Shown here in pieces: positions 32,101-39,968 of a stretch of 64,000 nt of DNA. Under the pieces are notes generated by a model. The model had not been told where the DNA came from and did not search any database. It saw only the letters and a list, made by a program, of their open reading frames with translations. Origin of the DNA: Symbiodinium natans. Taxonomy: Eukaryota; Sar; Dinophyceae; Suessiales; Symbiodiniaceae. The DNA lies in the NCBI GenBank assembly GCA_905221605.1, contig CAJNDS010002083.1, forward strand, positions 535,206-599,205, written 5' to 3'. Made by a program: the position numbers and the translations under genes. Positions within the stretch are counted from its first letter, which is position 1. Each line of letters opens with the position of its first letter.

Positions 32101-33162
32101 TTCCATGGAGAAAATGCTGCTGAGCCGGCGCCAACGAGGCGGCGGACCTTGTCGGGCTGGACTTGCCCGGAGTGCTTTTGGAAAACAGGCAAAGTCAAGT
32201 GGTGGGTTCAAAAGAAGCAAAGGCACATCGACAACTTCCACCCGGACCTCAAGGCTGAGCTGAACTTGAGGACCAACCGCGTGTGCTTGGTTCCCTTCAA
32301 TCCTGACACCTGCGTTTGGCGCTGCCCGGTTGAGGGATGTGGGCTGGGCCTGCCGGCCACTGAGGCGGACTCGGACGCTCGACTTCGTGCTCGGCGCTAC
32401 CACTGGGCCACCGACCATCCGGACAAGCCCAAGGCGCTCTTTCTGCTCGCCAAGGGCACCAAGGAGGGGGCGAACAAGGCTACTACGGCCAAGCTCTCTG
32501 CAGGTGTTGCCAAGCGGCTGCACCAGCTTCGTGCGGGTGAGGCTGGCGACCACGACGTCACCTTCCTCAAGTTGCCGCCTGCGACAAGTGGGGGGAAAAC
32601 TGCTGGGGGCAAGAAGCGCAAGCAGCGCCGGGCGATGACTTGGGTTGCGTGCCGGCGGTGCAAGCGACTGGCCAACACTGTGGCAGGCATTGGGAACAAG
32701 CCGTGCAAGCCGCACACTGCGGGGGCTAGACGGCCCGCGTTGATAGCACGGCTGCGAACTGCGCTGGAGGAGGCTGAGCTTGATGACGACGTCCAGCGCG
32801 ATGTCAAGTACCTGCTCGAGCTCTTCGCTGAGGATACCGACGCTGGGGGCCCCGTCGCTAAGCACGACCTCAACGCGGTGGCGTGGCCTTTGGGTGGACG
32901 CGACTTCGAGATCCGCTTCGTGTGTGGTGGCTGCGGTGGTGGTTGGAAGCGGCTTCGTGACGCCGAGGACAAAGACTGCTACCCCGCTCGACGCCGCGTC
33001 ACCACTGGCAAGATCCGTGCGCTCCGCAAGGTCGTCAAGGAGGGCGGCACCCAGGCGAAGGCTGCGACAAGCATCCTCGGCATCCTTGGCGAGACGGACG
33101 GGAATGGCTCGGACCAGGCTGCGACCACCGAGCTCGCGCGGGGGCTTGGGTACCATGCCTAA
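29164..33162 (+). CDS. LINE ORF1: NPGP motif, OTU-like protease, zinc fingers
   Basis: Taking the first in-element ATG (29164) gives 1332 aa; the frame is also open through the 5' leader into the host gene. Visible parts in order: N-terminal segment ending VRVGEAANPGP (NPGP at residues 139-142, resembling a 2A ribosome-skipping terminus); an acidic run DDDDDADD; basic Pro/Lys linker; a ~300-residue central region of unknown fold; an OTU-type cysteine protease domain at about 680-820 with EADGNCFF (D692, C695) and GHFDWL (H812); a Ser/Gly-rich repeat zone with TVFT motifs; a C2H2 finger (C1001, C1004, H1021, H1026); a second (C1054, C1059, H1080, H1085); and two later CxxC clusters (ACRRC, VCGGC). 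Nucleic-acid binding is inferred. OTU domains deubiquitinate in cellular proteins; the role in the element is unknown. The stop overlaps the ORF2 start. Confidence 0.85.
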   Translation: MYWLLLVMGPAPGAEVSNGLFEMGGDLTGLALFTPRVSPSMAFDFPGSMMQHFGSAVADDEVGVLVQAQWCKPSAPLTSAESASYLFLHAKGVGLLDSLCNFCEVPIVTSGAGICETFVTSRPRWRAGLLGVRVGEAANPGPAATATEHKRRERKTQGALIAIIELLCTILRQFAGEDPSVSMQIAGVSALLAVLKDDDDDADDVPPCPPRRAVFAEEPEIQTYEAEGSFKPVRRKSKPAPTGDVQGPAPPPQKGRGKGKPAADPSTSPSAAGTTGKGKDDAAKTKDSALPLLRACDWNSEIVGYPAACTRLNSLGGSVLVTVKDAEQADALSQMMMNAGSTCSARMLWRDKDGKHRLPVDVGGVTRLESFSSHDYTTAGTPLPTLKREPTTAKVVPTDPTTTVFRIVFARPFVDKEVWAKVTSTPKAAVQKWGKATQTKETTGFIKDAWAFAQESRLGQPAVIGLIRLPISLAEQVLALSGKGGVFLEPTGRTDTVKCAVQWLDKAEEETLQSVLERALDMAPQFGAFLGKRQIGVRVPLGTSASSGSMRFFAVNGTPAAWSDELIRELLIEQTDLKEVTVLRKTMRRGRANWLLRARIADNADCYQLLVKEGEHTATYWTMLTRPGPVREARPIADHRGFSLSKGQPENANKPEPKPGKSDGDGNPLKKAAVAKKRQIPNGTTLTTVEADGNCFFTVIGKAVARLRKEPEMPASRTRAEICAHMRKHIQVYEEYWDKCDSAGQELEFFDEYIQHMGLNAKWAGSLEAYAASKAYKVAVLVVPAAADQATAIYNAGARDTIALWHTEGPGHFDWLAPSTGDGLPRDIAENAEQGKPGQGPRGGGRDDSAGSEHTVFTDVTAFTRVGAAQSGRKRGSSSSQPGSFPRGGSAYDVDFDDKSEATVFTRREGGTDVANEDAKTVFTTCSGGRRGNSAADSSSGDIRKWLLAGRRAGSEAVTGATTRGTTDNLDFDEADLAGFHGENAAEPAPTRRRTLSGWTCPECFWKTGKVKWWVQKKQRHIDNFHPDLKAELNLRTNRVCLVPFNPDTCVWRCPVEGCGLGLPATEADSDARLRARRYHWATDHPDKPKALFLLAKGTKEGANKATTAKLSAGVAKRLHQLRAGEAGDHDVTFLKLPPATSGGKTAGGKKRKQRRAMTWVACRRCKRLANTVAGIGNKPCKPHTAGARRPALIARLRTALEEAELDDDVQRDVKYLLELFAEDTDAGGPVAKHDLNAVAWPLGGRDFEIRFVCGGCGGGWKRLRDAEDKDCYPARRRVTTGKIRALRKVVKEGGTQAKAATSILGILGETDGNGSDQAATTELARGLGYHA

Positions 33163-36100
33163 GTCTTCTCTTCGGGTGGGAACTTGCAACGTCCGCTCCC
33201 TCACTGGCAAGATGGGGGCGGTCATGGACTTAGCTGCAAATGCCGGTGTCAACTTGCTCTGCTTGCAGGAGACCAAGCTCACGCAGGAGGGGTTGCATGC
33301 GATGCGCCAAGCCTTTCGGGCCAAAGGGTGGAAACTCTTACCTGGCCCCTTGGCTGTTGACTCGGCTGGCAAGGCTTCTGGTGGTGTTGCAGTCATCACT
33401 GACTGGCCTGTGGAAGTTCTCGAGGTGCCGGTTGCTGCTGCTTTCCCCACTCGCGTCATGGCTGTGAAGGCGCACCGCCCTGCTCAGCGGCCTCTCTTGG
33501 TCATTAACGGCTACCTCCCTGCTGCTGATGACCAGCTCAACCAGCACATCGCCTCCACCGTGCTTCGCTGGGCCACAACCTCTGGCGAGGACTTCGTCTT
33601 CTTGGCGGATTGGAACCGGACGCCCAACCAGCAGCCTCTGTGCGGTTTCTTGGCGGGTGGCCTTGTGTATGCCATGGACCCCGACCCGTTCCTGGAGGGC
33701 AAGGGCACGCACAGACTCGAAAACGGCGACTACACTGGCAGGCTCATCGACTTCGGGCTCTCCTCGACGCGCTTGGCGGTGGACGGTCGAGCGCAGCATC
33801 TCGGCCCGGCTGACCATGACCTTGTCACCTACGATGTGCACTTGCTCAGTGGCCGGCGTGGCTGGCGTTGGCAACCTCAGCTTCGGCTTGATGAGGACAA
33901 AAAGAACGTTGACTGGCAGGCGCACTGGCACAGCTTGGACGCTTCCTTTAAGGTGGCCCTTGACGAGAACGACACAGAGACTGCGTGGCGCTTGCTTTCA
34001 GGCGCTGCTGAGGCAGCCTTGGCGCAGGACGGTGCGCGGCCCGCTAAGCCCCGCGGGGTCCCCGGCAAGCCGCTGCTCACTGAGGCCCACGCGGGTAAAA
34101 CCCCTTCTGTGCAGACCCTGCGCGAAAGGAAGCTTCGCAGGGCTGCGCGGCGTGCAAAGGCAGTGTTGGAAGGCAGTGCTCCACCTGATGGGAGCTCTAA
34201 ACTCTTGAAGTACCTGCAGCACCTGGCGGACGTGTTCCCGGACCTGGGCCAGGTGGTACAACTTCGTGGCTCTGCGCTTCTTGCTTTTTGCTTGAAAAGG
34301 CGGCGGAAGAGGAGGCAAGGGCAAACCGTGCGCGTCTTGATAAGTGGGCTACGGATGTTCAGACGGACCTCCCTAGGCTGGCAAGATGGGTGAAGGCTTC
34401 TGCTGTTGAGAGGCCGACTGCTTTTGAGGACTTTGCGGAGGACCCGGACCCCCAGGCAAAGGCCGAAGCTGCGGCAGTGGTTTGGGGTGACAGGTGGAAC
34501 AGGCTTCGGCGTCCTGATGGTGCTGCTCTCCATCGGCTTCTTGGCGAGCTCGACATCACGGCTGCGCAGGCCCCTTCCCTTCGCTTGGAGGGCCACGCTT
34601 TGCTGCGGCGGGCGAAGGCCACTGCACGTAAGGCTCCTGGTTGCGATGGCTGGGCGGGTCGGCACTGGCGCCTGCTCTCTGAAGACTTCTTCGACCTGCT
34701 GGCTGCTGTGTGGAACGCCGTGCTTGGGGGGGCTCCCATCCCTCAGGCGTGGACTCAAGTGCGGATTTGCCTCATTCCGAAAGGCGATGGTGGCTCTCGT
34801 CCTTTGGCCATTGCCTCGCTCGCTTGGCGGCTGGGCGCGGCCTGTTTGGTGCAGCAGCTGGGTGAATGGATACGGCAAGTTTTCCCCAAGGAGCTCTATG
34901 GCGGCTTGCCCGACCGGAGCGCCGACGATGTGCATGCAGAGCTCACGCAGGCGATGTACGTGCAGCGTGGCGGTGGTCCTTTGGCGGGATGCAAAGCGGA
35001 CGTGAGAAGATGCTTCGACAGCGCCTCTCCGGACCTGGCTCTTCAGTGCTTGCGCCAGATGGGTGCGCCGGCGCCATTGCTCGATGTGATGGGGAGGTTC
35101 TATGACCAGCAGGAGCGCTGGATCATGGTGGACGGGGCCACGTGTCGGCGTCCTCTTCGCGCTTGCGGCTCCCTGCTTCAAGGGTGCCCAGTTTCGCCAC
35201 TCTGTCTCGGCGCCATGATGGTGGTCTGGGCGGCGACTGTGCAGAGGGCCAACACCGGCGTGCAGCTGGCCATCTACATCGACGACCGCACAATGTGGGT
35301 TCGCAAACGTTGGGGAGCAGCACGTGCTGTTCGTGATGCCATGATGGCGGGCGCCGTGGCCGACGATGCGCTTGGCTTTACCCTCCACCCCGAGAAACTG
35401 GAAAGTTTTGCCACCACTCAGGCTGTGCGCGAAGACCTCCTGGGCCTTGCTGACATCGTTGGCATACCTCAGGTCACCTTCACATTGCTTGGCATCCCTT
35501 ACAATACCACCCGTGCCGCTCCGGTGGCTACTGCTGGCGTGGCGGCGACCTTGATGGCGCGTTGCAAGCGCATCCAGAAGTTTGGCGGCAGCCGCAGCCT
35601 CCGCTGCGTGCTCCTCAAGAAGCTGGTCATCCCGCTCTTCAGGTGGGCGGCGCCTTGGCTCAGGTTCTCCAAGAAGCTTTTGGCTACATGGACGGCGGCT
35701 ATCGAACGGGCGGCTTGGGGGGGGGGCATCCCTCGTGGGCGCTCGCCGGCCCTCGCCTGGCTGACTGTGGTTGGCGTGGATTTGCTCCCCGCGTACGTCT
35801 GTGCCGAGACGGCTGTGCTTCGTGAACATCGGCGCCTTCACTTGCAACGTCACAGCTCGGAGGCCACCTTCACGGCAGAGGCTTTTAAGGCGGTGGACTG
35901 GAAGCGTGGCGACGATGGCACTTGGACCACCCGCCATGGGTGCTTTCGCGCAGGGGCCATCAGTGCGGAGGGGCTGCGCAGACAACTTCGGCTGGCTTGG
36001 GCCCGCAAGCTCTTGCTCAAGGACAACAAGACCAAGCAAGAGGGTGGTTTCGTTGGCGACTTTGACCTCGCGCACCACTTGACAACGGGCCGACATGTCG

Positions 36101-36990
36101 ACGGCTACAAGGCTAGGGTCATGGCGGGTGCGGCGGCGGACTCTCGCCACTTGGTGGAAAAGGGGGGCACGGCTGCGGACTTTGTCTGCGACTGCGGGAG
36201 ACGGGGGCCTACGCGCTCCCACCTCACCTTCGAGTGCTCTTCGGCTCCTTGGACATTGGAACTTCGCTCAGCTTTGGAGCGCCGGCTTCTGCTGCCTTTG
36301 GGGCCGTCTGCTCCTCGTTGGGATATGGCGGACTACGAGGCGGATGTCGCCAAGTTGGTGCAGCACTTGGCTGGCTTGGACGCGACGCAGGTCCACTACG
36401 TGGCTACAGACGGTGGCTGTGCACTGGCTCGCGGGGCGGAGTTTTGGCAGCGCGCTGCTTGGGGCGTGGCTTTTGAAAATGGTGAGTTCGGCGGCTTGGT
36501 CTTGGGGGCAGAGCAAACGGCGGCAGAAGGCGAACGGGTCGCTGTGTACCTGCTGGCCATGGCTCTCCTGCAATGTGGGCGCAGTATTCGTTTGCTGGTG
36601 GACAATCAAGCAGTTGCTGGGCGTCTTCGGCGCGGCCGCAAGGCGTGTGAGAACGGTGATCCTTGGGCTCTTTGGCGCGTCATTGCTGACGCCGTTCACC
36701 TGCTGGACGTAGCCTGGGTGCCTTCACACGGCAAGAAGCCTCTGTGGGGGCCGCCGCCAGATTGGCTTGATGGTGTGGCGTGCCGTGCGCTCAACGCACG
36801 AGCCGATGCGGCGGCGACCCAGGCATTGGATGCTGTGAGAGCTGTGGTGGTGGCTTCAGTGCGTGCGGCAAAGGAAAGGCGGGCTTGGGCGGCTGCTGCC
36901 GTGGCCGCTCAGATGAGGGCTACGCAGCCCTGGCACGTGAAGTTCGTGGAGAAGATGCGGGTTCTGGCGTTTCGGCGTCGGGCCACTTGA
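33155..36990 (+). CDS. LINE ORF2: APE endonuclease, reverse transcriptase, RNase H (frameshifted)
   Basis: Starts at ATG 33155, overlapping the ORF1 TAA by 8 nt (ATGCCTAA). APE endonuclease motifs: GTCNVRSL (N12), LCLQETKL (E39), LADWNRTP (D152, N154) and PADHDLV (D220, H221). The frame then shifts by -1 near 34285-34290, in a run of five T, and the downstream frame (open from 34201) continues to 36990. Reverse transcriptase motifs: KADVRRCFDS (motif A), LLQGCPVSPL (motif B), IYIDDR at 35272-35289 (catalytic YIDD). A CxC...H...C cluster (VCDCGRRG...LTFEC, about 36184-36240) follows. RNase H: VATDGG (Asp at 36409), AEGERVAV (Glu), LLVDNQAV (Asp) and NARADAAA. Without the shift the product would be about 1278 aa. 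The shift is either a mutation, an assembly homopolymer error, or less likely programmed, as no canonical slippery heptamer is present. Confidence 0.88.
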
Positions 36991-37136
36991 TGGGAGGCAC
37001 TCGTGGTGCACACTGGCGATGGGCGTTTTCTTGACTCCCGCTTGGGAGCTTCTTTAAGCTGTTTGCAGCCGGACGGGTGGCGTCTAGACAACCTTCCTGG
37101 TCTCAGTCTGTCGTCTTTTTCGTTAACAACAACAAC

Positions 37137-37152
37137 ACCGAAGTTACACTCG
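37137..37152 (+). repeat. LINE target-site duplication, right copy
   Basis: accgaagttacactcg follows directly after the (AAC)4 tail and is identical to 29015-29030. The first base is ambiguous because the tail could supply it. Confidence 0.9.
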
Positions 37153-38119
37153 GCGCCTCTGGTGCTTGTTCGAGCTTGCCGCATTCCTGCATAGCCACCC
37201 TGAAGATGTTCAACACCAGGTGGTGATCCGACCTACCATCCTAGGACCTTTATTCTCCTCGGCTGCACTGACATCCATGTGCTTCAGTTGGGGAGTGGTT
37301 CTCATATCGCATGTTCTGCAATATACGTCTGTTCATTTCTTCTGGCTTGTGCTATCCGCCATTTTCTTCGTGGTCGAAATCCCGATCGCGAGCACAGTGA
37401 GGCGATACCATCGGGACGTCGGTGCCATGCGCTGTTGTCTGGCAAGCTTCCACTTGGATCAATCAGAGAGCCTGTGCTGCACCCTAAATCACAGGCACCC
37501 CCTGTCAAACACTGCGATGATGTGTGACCGGAAGGTCGTGCAGAAGTGCATCGAAGCATGGTTTGGCAGCGTGGAAGCTTTTCATGACTATGTGCGCAGC
37601 GACGTTAGCAAGGCTCTTGCCCACCAGCTTTCCAACGATGTGATGTCATATTGGCGCATCGTGGAAACCTTCTCACCTGTCTTCTGGTGTTTTTTGGACC
37701 AGTTAGCAAGCAACCTCAAATCACCTTTCTTGGAGGATGAGACCACGCCTCTGGACTCGATGATGTATTTCGTTCTTCGTGGTTTCGTGTGGTGGCTGGC
37801 AATAATTCCCTCAGCTATCATGATTATGTTTCGTGTGACCCACAAGCTGCAGAAGGAGCATTCCAGGCCATCCTTCGATATACTGAAGTCCACCTGCATT
37901 GTGCTAGTTGGACTTTTGCTAACGGCTGCCTACGCAGCTTTAGATGCCTTGCCTAACTGGTATATGACTGGCCCTTACTCGGTGAGATCTTTGCCCCTGG
38001 CAGTAGCATCGTTCGCCATTCATTCGATTGTTTGGCGTTGCCTGCCACCTCTTGAACCAATGAGCCAGCCTGTATGCCAACCCAACAGATCGAATTCAAT
38101 AGAGAAGGATCCTAAATGA
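37153..38119 (+). pseudogene. TIR-like membrane protein gene, 3' part (split by LINE)
   Basis: This is the continuation of the gene interrupted at 29030. The frame resumes RRLWCLFELAAFLHSHP directly after the right target-site duplication and runs to TGA 38117-38119. 686 + 967 nt give exactly 551 codons, so the pre-insertion gene was an intact 550-aa frame. WCxFE completes the TIR-like core. The remainder has four or five hydrophobic segments (e.g. LFSSAALTSMCFSWGVVLIS, HFFWLVLSAIFFVVEIPIA, FVWWLAIIPSAIMIMF, CIVLVGLLLTAAYAAL), an extra-membrane region between them, and a polar C-terminus. No start codon, leader or promoter is evident for independent expression of this half. Confidence 0.75.
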
Positions 38120-38963
38120 TCCGGATGCAAGTTTATTAAATTGTGTTTACATACTTTGGATTTAAGGTACTGCTGGGAAAAAGAGACAAAGCGTGAGACT
38201 AGATTCTGCCCGAGCAGTCGCCTCCATGACAGCGTGATGGTGGCCGTTCTCTCTCGCACGCGCTCAGGCCAAAGTTGTTCGACGTGGTGGCGCTGAGCCC
38301 GGATGCCAACGACATCTTTGGCCCCTTGAAGAATGGGGTCGGGGACCCTGGACCGCACTCCCCCTCCTCCCCCCGCCCCCGTCCCCCCAGTGAGGCGATC
38401 CCTGAAGTCGACAATGACAAAAGGCCCTGGCTAGCCGTGCTCTGGATTGAGGCGACGGGCGAAATCAGCATGATTGACAGCTACGGTGCTCTCCTGAGCT
38501 GCTGTGATTTTGCATCACACATGGTAGCATCGCGGCTGTGCTGTGTTGTGGCAGCTGGGCTGTGCTCGAAAGTGCAGCAGAAGCCGTGCCCACGGAAATG
38601 AGTAGCGGCCCTTCACACCCCAACCCCCAGAAGCCATCCCTCGTAAGCTGCATGCAGGGGAAGCGCTGGTGCACGTTCCGAACCGCCACGAGGCCGATTT
38701 CAGTAGATGCAACAGAAGGCCGTCAGGACCTCGTCGCATGTCTTCGGAGCAAGGACCTCTTGTTTCACGCTTGACAATGTGGTGTTTCTTCTTGGAATAG
38801 AAGGGTCTGGACTTTGATGTCTCATAGAGCTTGCTTACTCGACGAAGCCTTGTGCAGTGCAATTCATTCTGCACTCTGCACACCGCTGCCCCACTCGGTT
38901 CGGTTTGGTGCTCCCTTGGCCCTCCATCCCAAGTTATCCGCCAAGGAGCGGACCATAGCAGAC
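38120..38963. other. Sequence downstream of the TIR-like gene
   Basis: No supported gene. Overlapping ORFs of 108-122 aa on both strands (38275-38883) are unrecognised. Confidence 0.3.
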
Positions 38964-39523
38964 CCCCTAAACCCTAAACCCTAAACCGTGACTTTGACCA
39001 AGCCTAAGCCTGACGGCTAGGCGACTGGAGTCTACTGGTACTCCTTCCGGGATATCATCCTCGCCGCCAAGGATGGGAAGGAGGCCCGGAAGTGCCGAAA
39101 CTGCAAGCTCATACAATGGGCGCTTATGTTTTAGGAAGGTTTGTAATTTATAGTCGTTTTCTAACGGGTCCCGAGTCCCAGGGATCTTTGCTGAGAATAT
39201 GGGGTTTGCCCAGGGCCTACCTGGTGTAATTTTGGGGTTTGCAGGTCTGATACAAGGTTTAGATGGGGGTGGGGCCCTTTCAATTGGATACAGATGCAGC
39301 CCTGCAATGTTGTGTTTAGCTTAGCATACTGTATGACCCCGAAGAATGCAAAGATTCCGGCGGAAAAAAAACTACAAAAACATCTGCTGCTCGATTGTTC
39401 CCCGATTCTTAGGGGGTGTCCGAGATCGTGGGAAGTCTTGCCGCCAGGGACTCCGCAGAACCTGCAGTCACCCTAAACCCTAAACCCTAAACCCTAAACC
39501 CCAAACCCTAAACCCTAAACCCT
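38964..39523. repeat. Two short CCCTAAA tracts with an exon-like island between
   Basis: CCCTAAA repeats lie at 38964-38988 and 39471-39523. Between them, 39029-39103 has a coding-like frame (VYWYSFRDIILAAKDGKEAR) that I cannot assign. The rest is unrecognised. Confidence 0.5.
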
Positions 39524-39649
39524 TAGGTTTGTCAAGGCTGTGAGCCCATAGCCTTAATGCCTGAAGTTTCAAGGCCTCGGGCCCGCTTTGACGAGGTAAA
39601 CGAGGCCCCAAGCAGTTTTCTCAATTACAAAGCATCAAGCCCAGAGGTC

Positions 39650-39968
39650 CCCTAAACCCTAAACCCTAAACCCTAAACCCTAAACCCTAAACCCTAAACC
39701 CTAAACCCTAAACCCTAAACCCTAAACCCTAAACCCTAAACCCTAAACCCTAAACCCTAAACCCTAAACCCTAAACCCTAAACCCTAAACCATAAAACCT
39801 AAACCCTAAACCCTAAACCCTAAACCCTAAACCCTAAACCCTAAACCCTAAACCCTAAACCCTAAACCCTAAACCCTAAACCCTAAACCCTAAACCCTAA
39901 ACCCTAAACCCTAAACCCTAAACCCTAAACCCTACACCCTAAACCCTAAACCCTAAACCCTAAACCCT
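39650..39968. repeat. Long telomere-like CCCTAAA array (~45 units)
   Basis: Almost perfect head-to-tail CCCTAAA over about 319 bp, with isolated variants near 39788 (CCATAAAACCT) and 39930 (CCTACACCCT). Unique sequence continues on both sides, so this is interstitial, not a chromosome end, unless the assembly is wrong. It is the longest such array in the window. Confidence 0.9.

Larger units (their letters stand above)
29031..37136 (+). mobile_element. Full-length LINE (APE-RT-RNase H non-LTR retrotransposon)
   Basis: This 8106-bp element is bounded by a perfect 16-bp target-site duplication and ends in (AAC)4 (37125-37136), as expected for target-primed reverse transcription. It contains a 133-bp 5' leader, ORF1 (29164-33162), ORF2 (33155-36990, one frameshift) and a 146-bp 3' UTR. 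Domain content (APE endonuclease, YIDD reverse transcriptase, C-terminal RNase H) places it near the I/Tad/R1-like groups of non-LTR elements; the clade cannot be fixed without phylogeny. The perfect duplication and long open frames argue for a recent insertion. Confidence 0.92.

Noticed and set aside
30277-36222. Long minus-strand ORFs (482, 542 and 781 aa) opposite the LINE
   Set aside because: They are shadows of GC-rich coding on the plus strand, contain no recognisable domains, and the plus-strand frames have clear enzyme motifs.
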